DNA of 64,000 nucleotides from Kutzneria sp035492655 (GTDB taxonomy: Bacteria > Actinomycetota > Actinomycetes > Mycobacteriales > Pseudonocardiaceae), in contig DATJJB010000467.1 in assembly GCA_035492655.1 (NCBI GenBank), forward strand, positions 21,945 through 85,944, written 5' to 3'. Both the position numbers and the translations under genes were made by a program. This document shows, piece by piece, positions 19,068 to 28,223 of the stretch. The number at the start of each line of letters is the position of its first letter. The stretch's first letter is position 1. The notes under the pieces were generated by a model. It saw only the letters and a program-made list of their open reading frames with translations. It did not search any database and was not told the DNA's origin.

Positions 19068-19527
19068 AGGAGCACAGATCCGAGGCCTGCCGCTTGACCG
19101 CGTCCCAACCCGCGCCGACCGCGGTGAGCCCCGAAGCCAACGGCGGCAACGCCGCGCGGATGCTGTCGGTGTTGGTCAAGCTGACGATGGTGTCGCTCAG
19201 GTCGTCCAGCTCGGTGCGCAGTGCCCGCAGATGCGAGGCGTACGTGCTGTCGGCGTTCTGGGCGACGACGCGCAGCTGCGCGTACACCTCGTGCACGGCG
19301 GCATCCAACCCGTTCGCGCCGACCAGGACCACGTCCATCGTGAGCAGGGCGTGCACGTCGGAACCCAGTTGCCGCAGCGACTCGCAGAGAACGTCCGTGT
19401 GCGACGCCGGCGTCGTGACCGCGCCCGGGGCACCGGTGCCGGGGGGCGCGAGTGTCGTGTTCCCGCACCCGGCCACCGAGCACATCAGCAGGATCGACGC
19501 CGCTGCCAACACGTTCCGTTTCGCCAT
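19066..19527 (-). CDS. Putative secreted lipoprotein
   Basis: 153 aa from ATG 19527, which begins MAKRN followed by a hydrophobic stretch and the lipobox SVAGC, so the mature protein should start at the Cys near residue 22 and be lipid-anchored outside the membrane. The rest is mainly helical with no recognised catalytic motif; two Cys (near CESL and at the C-terminal DLCS) could form a disulfide. An upstream GTG/ATG extension to 19566 would bury the signal peptide and is rejected. Function unknown. Confidence 0.65.
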   Translation of the reverse strand: MAKRNVLAAASILLMCSVAGCGNTTLAPPGTGAPGAVTTPASHTDVLCESLRQLGSDVHALLTMDVVLVGANGLDAAVHEVYAQLRVVAQNADSTYASHLRALRTELDDLSDTIVSLTNTDSIRAALPPLASGLTAVGAGWDAVKRQASDLCS

Positions 19528-19685
19528 TGCTGAAGCCTGTGCCGGCGGGCCCGGTCCGGTCGTCACTCGGCACGGATGAGGACACCGTCCACCGCCGGCG
19601 CGTTCACCCCCGGCGGGTGAGGCATCCTCGGCCGGGGCACGACAGGGTCTGCCGGCGACGACATCGTTAGCCGAAGGGAAAGCAG

Positions 19686-20123
19686 ATGGTGCTGAACAAG
19701 ACGGTATGGGCCGGCTGGGTGTTCTTCGCCGGCGTGATGCTGCTGGTGACCGGCGTGCTCAACGTGGTGGAGGGCTTCGTGGCCCTCAGCCAGCAAACGC
19801 GGGTCGTCATGGTCGAGGACAAGCTGTACATGATCGACATCAGCGGCTGGGGCTGGGCGCTGGTGATCTTCGGCGCTGTCATGCTCGCGTCCGGGCTCGG
19901 CCTGTTCGCGGCCAGCAGCGCGGCCCGGATCGCCGCGATCGTGATCGTCGGCGTGCACGCGGCGGTGCAGGTCTTCTGGCTCGGCGCCTATCCGGTGTGG
20001 TCGTTGCTGATGATCGCGCTGGACACTGTGGTGCTGTACGCGCTCACGGTGCGGTGGCAGGACGTGCGGACACCGAACAGCAGCAAGGTGACCACTTTCG
20101 GCGATCGAACCACGGTGACGTGA
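19686..20123 (+). CDS. DUF7144-type four-helix membrane protein
   Basis: 145 aa with four hydrophobic segments (about 7-30, 55-75, 80-100 and 105-125) and the WAGWVFFAGVMLLVTG N-terminus and YPVWSLLMIALDTVVLYAL C-terminal helix characteristic of the actinobacterial DUF7144 family. Function unknown. The ATG follows AAGGGAAAGCAG. The next gene begins three bases after its stop, indicating an operon. The surrounding genes 17937-22447 look like a set of envelope or stress proteins. Confidence 0.72.
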   Translation: MVLNKTVWAGWVFFAGVMLLVTGVLNVVEGFVALSQQTRVVMVEDKLYMIDISGWGWALVIFGAVMLASGLGLFAASSAARIAAIVIVGVHAAVQVFWLGAYPVWSLLMIALDTVVLYALTVRWQDVRTPNSSKVTTFGDRTTVT

Positions 20124-20126
20124 GGC

Positions 20127-21500
20127 GTGTCGGAAGGCGAGGTCGTCCAGCTGCGGGCCGAGGTGCTGGCACTGCGGTCCGAGCTGGACCGGAGACGAAG
20201 GCGCGGCCGGCGCCTCGCCGTCGCCCGCGACTGGGCGACGGCCCTGCTGGCCGCCGTCGCGGCGCTGGGCGTCGTGGTCGCGATGGTAGGGGTGTGGACG
20301 ACGTGGACCGCGTTGGACACGGATCGGTGGGTCGCCACGATCGCCCCGCTGCCCAGCCAGCCGGAGGTGGCGACGGCCATCGCCACCTACACCACCGACG
20401 AGGTCTTCCAGGCGGTGGACGTGCGGCGACGGCTCGCCGACGTGCTGCCGGGGCCGGCGGCGTTCGTGGCGGGGCCGGTCACCGACCAGCTGCACGGATT
20501 CGTGCAGCGGACGGTCGACCAGCTGGTGCGCACGGACCAGTTCCAGCAACTGTGGATGGCCGCCAACCGGCTGGTCCACCAGCAGGCGGTGGCGGTGATC
20601 GAGGGCGACAGCCAGGTGATCGCCGCGACCGGCGACGAGGTGCGCATCGACCTGCTGCCGGTGGTCAACCAGGTGCTCCGACAGTTGGAGCAGCAGCTGC
20701 CGACGCTGTTCGGGCACCGGCTGGACCTGCCCGACGTGACCAGTGGCGAGGTGCCCCCGCGATTGCGGGCGATGGTCGGCGACGCCCTCGGCGTCACGCT
20801 GCCGGCGGACTTCGCCCGGTTCACCGTCTACCGCGGTGACCAGTTGCGGCAGGTGCAGCAGGCCGTGGTGCTGGCGCAGCGGTGGCTGTACGGCGTGATC
20901 GCGGCGACGGTCGCGGTGTTCGGGGCGGCGATGTGGATGTCGCCGTCCCGGCGCCGGACACTGCTCCAGTTCGGCGTGTGGCTGGCGGTGTGGGTCGTCG
21001 CCGTGACCGCGGCGATCCGGGCGGGCAAGGCCGAGATGCTGACGCAGGTCCCGGCCGGTGTCTACCGCTCGGCCGCCGACACCGCCGTGACGGTGGTGTT
21101 CTCCGGGCTGTACCGAAGCGGACTCGGTCTGTTCGCCGCGGGCTGCCTGGTGGCGGTGCTGGCCTACCTGGTGGGGCCGGGCCGGCTGCCCCGGTGGTTG
21201 CGGGGCAACGCGGCCGACGGCGGCCGGTGGCTGTGGCACTCCGGGCGCCGTGTCGGGGCGGCGAGCCCGGAGTGGATCCGGCGCCATGTCGACGTGTTGC
21301 GGGTGGCCGGTGTCGCCGTCGCGGCGGTGCTCGCGTGGCTGCTGTCGTCGTGGCTCGGATTGCTTGTCGTGGCAACGGTTCTCGGCGTGTACGAACTGGT
21401 GCTCACGTTCATCGTCCCTCACGGCGGCGCTGCACGGCGCCGAGCAGCACCCGAAGCATCACCCCCAGCACCAACAGGTCGGCCACCATCTGGACGATGA
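20127..21500 (+). CDS. Actinobacterial integral membrane protein of unknown function
   Basis: 457 aa, GTG start three bases after the previous stop. Layout: short coiled-coil-like basic N-terminus (LRAELELR-type heptads, 5-30), one membrane helix (about 35-58), an extracytoplasmic helical region (about 60-240), then five or so further membrane helices to about 430 and a Pro/Ala-rich tail. This architecture, with a WTTWTALDTDRWVATIAPL segment after the first helix, recurs as hypothetical integral membrane proteins in actinomycetes; no function is known. The last 92 bases overlap the convergent potassium-channel gene. Confidence 0.65.
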   Translation: MSEGEVVQLRAEVLALRSELDRRRRRGRRLAVARDWATALLAAVAALGVVVAMVGVWTTWTALDTDRWVATIAPLPSQPEVATAIATYTTDEVFQAVDVRRRLADVLPGPAAFVAGPVTDQLHGFVQRTVDQLVRTDQFQQLWMAANRLVHQQAVAVIEGDSQVIAATGDEVRIDLLPVVNQVLRQLEQQLPTLFGHRLDLPDVTSGEVPPRLRAMVGDALGVTLPADFARFTVYRGDQLRQVQQAVVLAQRWLYGVIAATVAVFGAAMWMSPSRRRTLLQFGVWLAVWVVAVTAAIRAGKAEMLTQVPAGVYRSAADTAVTVVFSGLYRSGLGLFAAGCLVAVLAYLVGPGRLPRWLRGNAADGGRWLWHSGRRVGAASPEWIRRHVDVLRVAGVAVAAVLAWLLSSWLGLLVVATVLGVYELVLTFIVPHGGAARRRAAPEASPPAPTGRPPSGR

Positions 21501-21912
21501 CCGCGATCCTCGCCTGCTGGCCGACCGCGACGATGTCGCCGAAGCCGACGGTGGCGAAGACCGTGACCGTGAAGTAGAGCGCGTCGGTCCGGGTCAGCGG
21601 CTGGTTGAAACTGCCGGGGAGGTCCGTGGCCAGCAGGTGGTACACCGAGGCGAACACCAGCAGGAACAACGGAATCGCCATGGCCAGCGCCTGCGTGCCC
21701 TGAGCCACCGGGTGGGGCGACCGCAGGATCACCCGAACCTGCCAGACCACCACCCCGACGACCGCCGCCAGCCCGCAGACGAGGATGGCGACGGCGCCGA
21801 CGCCCGACGGATGGTCCGTCGGGGCCAGGTAGTACAGCGTCACCATGCCCGCGACCGACAACACCGATCGAACGGCCGCCAGCGTGATCGGCAGCCACTG
21901 TGTCCGTTGCAT
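21409..21912 (-). CDS. Two-helix potassium channel-like protein
   Basis: 167 aa with four hydrophobic segments; the last two flank a pore loop with the selectivity-filter sequence TVGFGD, diagnostic of K+ channels of the Ion_trans_2 type. No cytoplasmic RCK/TrkA domain follows. ATG 21912 has GGAGG five bases before it and is preferred to the ATG 33 bases further up, which has no site. The gene's end overlaps the convergent membrane-protein gene by 92 bases. Confidence 0.82.
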   Translation of the reverse strand: MQRTQWLPITLAAVRSVLSVAGMVTLYYLAPTDHPSGVGAVAILVCGLAAVVGVVVWQVRVILRSPHPVAQGTQALAMAIPLFLLVFASVYHLLATDLPGSFNQPLTRTDALYFTVTVFATVGFGDIVAVGQQARIAVIVQMVADLLVLGVMLRVLLGAVQRRREGR

Positions 21913-22008
21913 GCCCGCCTCCGTCCGGAAGTCCCTTCGCCCCATGGTATTCGCGGGCCATCCGCGGGGGAGGAGGCGACGCCGGCGGGGCGCGGGCAGC
22001 GTGAACCC

Positions 22009-22030
22009 CTGACATGCGACCGCATGTCAG
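22009..22030. promoter_or_regulatory. Perfect 10-bp inverted repeat before the PLDc_N/SHOCT gene
   Basis: Arms CTGACATGCG and CGCATGTCAG surround the dinucleotide AC, ending 21 bases before the ATG at 22052. Position and symmetry suggest an operator overlapping the promoter or 5' leader; the binding protein is unknown. Confidence 0.5.
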
Positions 22031-22051
22031 CTGCTGGATCAGGGAGTAACG

Positions 22052-22447
22052 ATGAATCTCGCGCAGTCGAGCGGCTACCCGATGCTGGACGTGCTGTGGA
22101 CGATGCTGATCGTGTTCGCGTGGATCATCTGGTTCTGGCTGCTCATCACCATCTTCGCCGACCTGTTCCGCCGGCACGACGTCTCCGGCTGGGGCAAGGC
22201 CGGCTGGACCGTGCTGCTCATCCTGTTGCCGTTCATCGGCGTGCTGGCCTACCTGATCGCCGAGGGCAGCGCCATGGCGGCGCGGCGCGACATCGCCACG
22301 ATGGACGACCCCCGACACTACGTGCGGCCGGCGCCGGACACCAACGGCGCGGCGGAGCAGATCGCCAAGGCGAAGGCGTTGCTGGACAGCGGTGCGATCA
22401 GCACCACCGACTACGAGACGCTCAAGCGCAAGGCGATCATGTCGTAG
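22052..22447 (+). CDS. PLDc_N-type membrane protein with SHOCT domain
   Basis: 131 aa. Two hydrophobic helices (about 15-37 and 48-70) with the PLDc_N pattern (FWLLITIFADLFRR ..GWGKAGWTVLLILLPFIGVLAYLI) are followed by a linker and a C-terminal SHOCT motif (IAKAKALLDSGAISTTDYETLK). Such proteins are common in actinomycetes; the role is unclear, SHOCT being an oligomerisation motif. ATG follows AGGGAG. The stop overlaps the convergent ornithine cyclodeaminase-like gene by 11 bases. Confidence 0.75.
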   Translation: MNLAQSSGYPMLDVLWTMLIVFAWIIWFWLLITIFADLFRRHDVSGWGKAGWTVLLILLPFIGVLAYLIAEGSAMAARRDIATMDDPRHYVRPAPDTNGAAEQIAKAKALLDSGAISTTDYETLKRKAIMS

Positions 22448-23339
22448 CGACGGCCATGACGTCCGTGGCCAGCACGCGGCCGAGGCCGAGTTCGATGACG
22501 GCCTGGTAGACGCGGAGGGCAAGGTAGGCGTCGAGGCGGTCGGTGCTGAGGAGTTCGACGAGCAGCACGTCGTCCCGGTGGGTGCGGCCGGCGTCGACCT
22601 CGGTGAGGACCTGGGCGAGGTCGGCCTCGACGCGGTGGTAGCGAGGCAGGGCGCGGCGGGGGATGTCGGGGGTGAGGTAGCGGCGAGGGTGGGAAGCCAG
22701 CAGGGAGAGGTCGTCGACGTAGACGGAGCTGACACAGTCGACGAAGGGAGCGGGCAGGTCGCGACCGCTGGCGTTGACGACGACGGCGCCGCGGGCGAGG
22801 CGGGTGGAGCGCAGGACGGGCGGCTCGTCGCCGGTCACGACGACGAGGGTGGCGCCGAACACGGCGTCGTCGGCGGTGGGGGCGACGGAAAGGCCGATGC
22901 TGGCGGCGGCGAACTGTTGTGCCAGGCGGGGAGTGGCGACGCCGGAGTGCACGGCGACATGGCTGACGTCGGGCAGCAGCCGCCCGAGCACGGCGGACTG
23001 GACATGGGCGGGAAAGCCGGAGCCGAGCACGGTGACGGTGACAACGCCGGGGGACAGCAGCAGTTGCGAGGCCAGCGTGGTGAGGGCGGCGCAGCGGCAG
23101 GCCCGCAAATGGGCGCTGGGCAAGGCGAACCGGGTGTCGGCGTCGGGTGTGGACAGCACGGCGAGCTCGGCCCCGGAGCTGCGGGAGCGGGCGGTGTCGA
23201 GCGTCCACCCGCCGCTCCGGTCGGCGCCGGGATCGGTCACGCGGCCGCTGAGCTCGGTGGCCAGCACGTCGACGAGGTCGATCTCGTCGAGGGCGCGGAG
23301 CAGCTCGTCGGAACCGAGCTGACGCACGAAGCCACTCAT
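22437..23339 (-). CDS. Ornithine cyclodeaminase/mu-crystallin-like protein
   Basis: 300 aa. The Rossmann region VTVTVLGSGFPAHVQSAVL and the later GAVVVNASGRDLP and LRVYQAVIELGLGR segments match the ornithine cyclodeaminase family, NAD(P)-dependent enzymes acting on amino acids (cyclodeaminase, alanine dehydrogenase, imine reductase or the SbnB-type diaminopropionate synthase). The N-terminal substrate region is poorly conserved, so the reaction is uncertain. ATG 23339 follows GGAGGGG; an upstream TTG at 23360 is less likely. It lies 78 bases downstream of the SARP gene on the same strand and may be co-transcribed with it. Confidence 0.6.
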   Translation of the reverse strand: MSGFVRQLGSDELLRALDEIDLVDVLATELSGRVTDPGADRSGGWTLDTARSRSSGAELAVLSTPDADTRFALPSAHLRACRCAALTTLASQLLLSPGVVTVTVLGSGFPAHVQSAVLGRLLPDVSHVAVHSGVATPRLAQQFAAASIGLSVAPTADDAVFGATLVVVTGDEPPVLRSTRLARGAVVVNASGRDLPAPFVDCVSSVYVDDLSLLASHPRRYLTPDIPRRALPRYHRVEADLAQVLTEVDAGRTHRDDVLLVELLSTDRLDAYLALRVYQAVIELGLGRVLATDVMAVATT

Positions 23340-23417
23340 CCGATGCCCCTCCGAACTCAACGATCGCTGGGGCCATGGAACAGCGGCGCGCTTTCGAAGC
23401 GCTTCTCGTCGGCCAAA

Positions 23418-26348
23418 TCAGCCCGGCACGCCCACCTCCGCCTCGGACAGCAGGCCGAGCGTGCGATCGAGCCACACCGTGGAGCCCAGTGCGGCGAACA
23501 GCGTGCGGGCGACCCGCAAATGGGTCGACGCGAGCATCAAGTCGGCCCGCAGCAGGGCGATCTCGCCCAGCGCATAGCGGGATCGAGCCTCCACCAGGCG
23601 TTCACCGAGCCGGCGGGACAGGTCCAGCGCATGGGCCATCGTGGTGGCGGCCGCGTCCAGCCGCCCTTCCCGTTGCCGCACAACGCCGAGCCCGTACACG
23701 GCGTGGGCCTCGCCGATCTGGTCGCCGATGTTGCGTACGATGCGCAGCACCCGATGCAGCGCCTCCCGGGCGAGATCGAACCGTTCCACGGCCACGTGCA
23801 GCTCGGCAAACCGGTGCAGCACTTGGGCTTCGACGCGCAGACAGTGCTCCTGCCGGGAAATGCTGAGCGCCTGTTCCAGAAGGCCACGGGCCCGGGCGGT
23901 CTGTCCCTGCCCGAGCCACCAACCGGCCAGGTTGCGCTGGATGTGGGCCTCGCCGATCCGGTCCCCGACCAGCGGCATGATCTCCAGCGCCTCGTCGTAC
24001 TTGGCCAGCATGGCCTCGTTGTCGCCGCGAATGCCGTCCACATGGGCGGCGTTGCGCAGCACGAGCGCCTGGCCGTGCATGTTGCCGACGGACTCGAACA
24101 ACCGCAGCGCGGCCCGGAAGCAGTTGGCGGCCTCGGCGGTCCGCGTCTGGAACATGTGCAGCGTGCCAAGGGAATACTGCGCGGCCGCGGTGCCGGTGCG
24201 GTTACCGGCCTCGGAGGCGGCCCCGAGGGCAAGACAGGCAGTCTCCCGCCAGTCGTCGAAATACCCCTTGGCCTCGAACAAGGTCACGGAGGTCAGCGCC
24301 AGATCCCAGCACAGCTCGTCCAAGCCGGCCTCGGCCGCCTGCCGCACGGCCGCGACCAGGGCATGCCGTTCGCTGTCCCACCACGTCATGGGCGTGCCGA
24401 TGATCTCCGCCGACACCTCGGCCGGCAGGTGCCACCGTGCCGCGGTGCCATGGATGACGGTGTAGTCGCCGCCGTACTCCCGCCGATGCGCCTGTTCCGC
24501 CAACGCCATCCAGCCGCCCAGCATTCGTGCCAGCGCGGCATCGCGGTCGACCGAGGTTTCGACGTCCAGCAGCTGTTCCCGGGCATAGGCCCGGATCAGC
24601 TCGTGGAACCGGTAGCGCGGATGCGGCGAATCCGGATACTGCACGGTTTCCATGGCCTGCGCCTCGACCAGGCCGTCCAGGGTGTCCTCGGCGGTGGCCA
24701 GATCGACGTCCAGCAGCGCAGCCGCCACCCATGCCGGCGAATCCGGGGCCTGGACGAGGGAAAACAGTCGGAACAGCCGCCGGGCCAAGTCCGGCAGCGA
24801 CTGGTAGGTGAGCCCGATGTTGGACCGGATCTCCAGGCCCCGATGGCTCAGCTCGTCCAGCCGACGCTGCTCGTCGCGCAGCCGCCGCACCAGCCCGTCG
24901 ATCCGCCAGTGCGTCCGTGACGCCAGCCGTGCGCCGGCGATCCGCAGCGCCAACGGTAAGCCGTCGCACAGCGCGACCAGCTCGGCCGCGGCCTCCGGCT
25001 CGGCCTGCACCCGATCCACACCGATGATTCGTCCGAGCAGGTCCACCGCGCCGTCCGCGTCGAAGACGCCGATGTCCAAACACAACGCCCCGGGCACGCC
25101 GCTCAGCCGGGACCGACTCGTGGCGATCACCGCGCAGGTGGGGCTGCCGGGTAGCAGCGGCCGCACCTGGGCCTCGTCACGGACGCCGTCCAGCACCACA
25201 AGCACCCGCTTGCCGGCCAACTGGCTGCGGTACAGCTCCGCCCGCTCGTCGGCCCCGTCCGGCACCGACGTCGCCGATACGCCAAGGGCCCGTAGGAATC
25301 GGGCCAACAGCGCCGGTGTGCGGTCGTCGGATTCCGGCGCGTGCAGGTCCACGTACAGGTGCCCGTCGGGAAAGTGCTGGCCCAGCTCGTGCGCGGCATG
25401 AATGGCCAGCGCCGACTTGCCGACGCCGCCGCGCCCGGAGATGGCCACGATCGGCACCGCCAGCCCGGCCTCGGCCCCGACCAGCCGCCGGATCTCGTCG
25501 AGAAACCCGTCTCGGCCGGTGAAATCGCCGATGGTGGTGGGTAGTTGCCGTGGCGTGACCCGGCTCTCGGGCTCCGGTGATGCCAGCTCGACCGGCGCCA
25601 GGTCCAGTGCCGGCGACCGGTTTAGGATGGCGTGTTCCAGCTCCCGCAGCTCCGGCCCGGGTTCGATGCCGATCTCCTCGACCAGCAACGTCCTTGCCCG
25701 CTGGAACACTTCCAGCGCCTCGGCCTGCCGCCCAGCCCGGTACAGCGCGACCATCAGCAGGCCGTGCAGCCGTTCCCGCAGCGGATGCACGCTGATCAGC
25801 GCCGGCAGCTCGGCATTGGCCTCCTCGTGCCGGCCCAGCATCAGGTCCAGCCGGAACCGCTCCTCCAGCACGGTCAGCCGCCGGTCGTTGAGCACGATGG
25901 CCTCGTGCCGCAGCAGATCGCTGGTCACGCCGTCCAACGCCGGCCCGCGCCACAAACCAAGGGCGGTACGCAAAGTCGCCGCCGCGGCGGCGGTCCGGCC
26001 GGCCTCGGCGTCCTGCTGCGCGGCGGCCACCAGCTCGCCGAACTCCAGGCTGTCCACCTCGGACGAATCCAGCTCGAGCAGATAGCCGGGTGACCGGGTC
26101 TTGATCGCTTCCGACCGGCCGGCGTCGGCGAAACGCTTGCGCAGCGAGGAGATGCAGACCTGGATCTGGGCCCGCGCGGTCGGCGGCGGGGCCTCGCCCC
26201 AGATGGCGTCGATGAGGTGGTCGACCGAGGTGACCCGGTTCACGTTGAGGCCGAGCACGGCCAGCGCCACCCGCTGCCGCGGCCCGCCGAGGTCGAGCGG
26301 CTGCTGATCGGCGATCAGCTCCACCGGGCCAAGCAGCCTTACTCTCAT
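23418..26348 (-). CDS. AfsR-like SARP regulator with NB-ARC and TPR domains
   Basis: 976 aa. Order: OmpR-type winged-helix DNA-binding domain (MRVRLLGPVEL to about 95), bacterial transcriptional-activation domain (about 100-250), NB-ARC ATPase with Walker A ISGRGGVGKSALA near 310, winged-helix linker, and C-terminal TPR repeats (about 630-950). This is the AfsR/large-SARP plan, which activates antibiotic clusters by binding direct repeats upstream of weak promoters. The ATG at 26348 starts the conserved MRVRLLG; the frame is open further up. It is divergent from the 26670-40867 biosynthetic operon, its most likely target, with matching direct repeats between them. Confidence 0.88.
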   Translation of the reverse strand: MRVRLLGPVELIADQQPLDLGGPRQRVALAVLGLNVNRVTSVDHLIDAIWGEAPPPTARAQIQVCISSLRKRFADAGRSEAIKTRSPGYLLELDSSEVDSLEFGELVAAAQQDAEAGRTAAAAATLRTALGLWRGPALDGVTSDLLRHEAIVLNDRRLTVLEERFRLDLMLGRHEEANAELPALISVHPLRERLHGLLMVALYRAGRQAEALEVFQRARTLLVEEIGIEPGPELRELEHAILNRSPALDLAPVELASPEPESRVTPRQLPTTIGDFTGRDGFLDEIRRLVGAEAGLAVPIVAISGRGGVGKSALAIHAAHELGQHFPDGHLYVDLHAPESDDRTPALLARFLRALGVSATSVPDGADERAELYRSQLAGKRVLVVLDGVRDEAQVRPLLPGSPTCAVIATSRSRLSGVPGALCLDIGVFDADGAVDLLGRIIGVDRVQAEPEAAAELVALCDGLPLALRIAGARLASRTHWRIDGLVRRLRDEQRRLDELSHRGLEIRSNIGLTYQSLPDLARRLFRLFSLVQAPDSPAWVAAALLDVDLATAEDTLDGLVEAQAMETVQYPDSPHPRYRFHELIRAYAREQLLDVETSVDRDAALARMLGGWMALAEQAHRREYGGDYTVIHGTAARWHLPAEVSAEIIGTPMTWWDSERHALVAAVRQAAEAGLDELCWDLALTSVTLFEAKGYFDDWRETACLALGAASEAGNRTGTAAAQYSLGTLHMFQTRTAEAANCFRAALRLFESVGNMHGQALVLRNAAHVDGIRGDNEAMLAKYDEALEIMPLVGDRIGEAHIQRNLAGWWLGQGQTARARGLLEQALSISRQEHCLRVEAQVLHRFAELHVAVERFDLAREALHRVLRIVRNIGDQIGEAHAVYGLGVVRQREGRLDAAATTMAHALDLSRRLGERLVEARSRYALGEIALLRADLMLASTHLRVARTLFAALGSTVWLDRTLGLLSEAEVGVPG

Positions 26349-26669
26349 CACGTCCCCCCGGATGCGCTCGACCAGCGCGTTCGCGACTCTACTGAGCCGT
26401 TCCCGCGTGCTGTCAACCGACAACGGCGGTCACGGGTGTGCCTCTTTACGGGCCCTCGAGCGACCGTCGAGGCCCCTTCTCAAACGCTTCTCATCCGCTA
26501 TGGGCCGGCACTGTGCGGCCGAGAGGGCTTTCGATAGGGCGTCCCGGTGAACTGGGACAGCGCGGGGACCGGCCCCGGGCGGAGGGGGCCCGCGACATGA
26601 CGGACGACACGCACTGGTGAGCACCACTCGGTTTCTGGCCCACCGTAGCGACGAGACGTTCGGATCACG
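26349..26669. other. Divergent promoter region between SARP gene and biosynthetic operon
   Basis: A 321-base gap with no supported gene. It contains a pair of 11-base direct repeats (listed separately), a run GGACCGGCCCCGGGCGGAGG of high G+C, and the ribosome-site region before the ATG at 26670. Confidence 0.6.
26476..26497 (+). promoter_or_regulatory. Candidate SARP-binding direct repeats
   Basis: CTTCTCAAACG is followed at once by CTTCTCATCCG: the same CTTCTCA heptamer twice with an 11-base period. SARP-family activators bind heptamers repeated every 11 bases (one helical turn) just upstream of the -10 region. It lies 173 bases before the adenylation gene and in the gap next to a SARP gene. 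Confidence 0.5.
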
Positions 26670-28223
26670 ATGACCATCGCACTCAACCGAAGCCTGGGCG
26701 CGGGCTTCCTCGCACACGCCGCCACCAGTCCCGAGCACGTGGCGCTGACCATCGGCAAGCGCGACCACACCTATGCCGAGCTCGACGACACCGCCCGCCG
26801 CTGGGCTGCCCGCCTGCTGGACGGCGCCACCGCGCCGAAGCGGGTCGGCGTCTTCGCGCACCGCAGCGAGGCGTCCTACGCCGGCGTGCTGGCCGCGCTG
26901 TTCGCCGGGGCGGCGTTCGTGCCGCTGAACCGGAAGTTCCCGTTGGAGCGCACCCGGACCATGCTGGAACGGGCCGACCTGGACGCGATCGTCGTGGACG
27001 ACGCCTCGATGGCCCAGCTGCCGGAGCTGCTGCACGGCCTGCGCCGCAAGCCGATCGTGCTCGCGCCCGGTGACCGTCTCCCGGACGGCCTGGGCGCGCC
27101 GCTGCTGACCGCGACGGACCTCGCGGCCGCCACTCTGCTGTCCGAGCCGGTTCCGGTGTCGCCAGAGGACATCGCCTACCTGCTGTTCACCTCGGGCAGC
27201 ACCGGCACGCCGAAGGGCGTCCCGGTCACGCACGGCAATGTGCGGTCCTTTTTGGACGTCAACGAGGAGCGCTACCAGATCACCGCGGACGACCGGCTCA
27301 CCCAGACCTTCGACCAGACCTTCGATCTCTCCGTCTTCGACCTGTTCATGGCCTGGGAGAACGGGGCCCGGGTGTGCGCGATGGACCCGATCGAGCTGCT
27401 GGCCCCGTTCAAGTACTTACAGCGCAACGAGATCACCGTGTGGTTCTCGGTGCCGTCGGTGGCCACGGTGCTGGACAAGCGGGGCGCGCTGACGCCGGGC
27501 CGGATGCCGACGCTGCGCTGGAGCCTGTTCTGCGGCGAGGCGCTGCCGGCCGGGATCGCCCGGGCGTGGCAGGAGGCGGCGCCGAACTCGGTGGTGGAGA
27601 ACCTGTACGGGCCGACCGAGCTGACCATCGCCTGCTCGGTGCACCGCTGGGATCCGGTGACCAGCCCGGCGCGCTGCGTGCACGACAACGTGCCGATCGG
27701 GCAGCTGTACCCGGGCCTGCACTCGTTGGTGGTGGACGAGAACCTGGTGCCGGTGGCCGAGGGGGAGACCGGGGAGCTGTGTGTGGCCGGGCCGCAGACC
27801 ACGCCCGGCTACTGGCAGGCGCCGGAGCAGACCGCGCAGCGGTACTTCTCGCGCGCCGGGCGGACCTATTACCGCACCGGTGATCTGGTCCGCCGGCAGC
27901 ACGACGAGTTCGTCTACATCGGACGCAACGACCAGCAGGTCAAGATCGGCGGCTACCGCATCGAGCTCGGCGAGATCGAGGCCGTGCTGCGGGGCAACGG
28001 CTGCGCCGAGGCGGTGTGCCTGGTGTGGCCGGACGCCGACACGATCACCGCCGTGGTCTCGGGCACCCGGACGACGGAGCTGGCCGACGCGGTGGCGGCC
28101 AGCCTGCCGGCGTACATGGTGCCCAGGTCGGTGCACGTCATCGACGAGATGCCGGTGAACAGCAACGGAAAGGTCGACCGCACCGCACTGCGGGCCTGGT
28201 TGGGGAACCGAGGGGGATCATGA
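26670..28223 (+). CDS. Stand-alone DltA-like adenylation enzyme
   Basis: 517-aa amino-acid adenylation domain without its own carrier. Motifs: A3 LLFTSGSTGTPKG (near 172), A4 FDLSVFDLF, FCGEALP, A5 NLYGPTELTI (near 312), YYRTGDLV, A8 NDQQVKIGGYRIELGEIE, and the C-terminal NSNGKVDR with the catalytic Lys. The A4 Asp that holds the alpha-amino group is present. The FCGE sequence and overall spacing resemble D-alanine:carrier ligase DltA, suggesting a small amino acid such as Gly or Ala, but the pocket residues do not match a code I recognise. The stop overlaps the start of the ACP-citrate synthase gene (ATGA), so the carrier domain there is the natural acceptor. Confidence 0.85.
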   Translation: MTIALNRSLGAGFLAHAATSPEHVALTIGKRDHTYAELDDTARRWAARLLDGATAPKRVGVFAHRSEASYAGVLAALFAGAAFVPLNRKFPLERTRTMLERADLDAIVVDDASMAQLPELLHGLRRKPIVLAPGDRLPDGLGAPLLTATDLAAATLLSEPVPVSPEDIAYLLFTSGSTGTPKGVPVTHGNVRSFLDVNEERYQITADDRLTQTFDQTFDLSVFDLFMAWENGARVCAMDPIELLAPFKYLQRNEITVWFSVPSVATVLDKRGALTPGRMPTLRWSLFCGEALPAGIARAWQEAAPNSVVENLYGPTELTIACSVHRWDPVTSPARCVHDNVPIGQLYPGLHSLVVDENLVPVAEGETGELCVAGPQTTPGYWQAPEQTAQRYFSRAGRTYYRTGDLVRRQHDEFVYIGRNDQQVKIGGYRIELGEIEAVLRGNGCAEAVCLVWPDADTITAVVSGTRTTELADAVAASLPAYMVPRSVHVIDEMPVNSNGKVDRTALRAWLGNRGGS

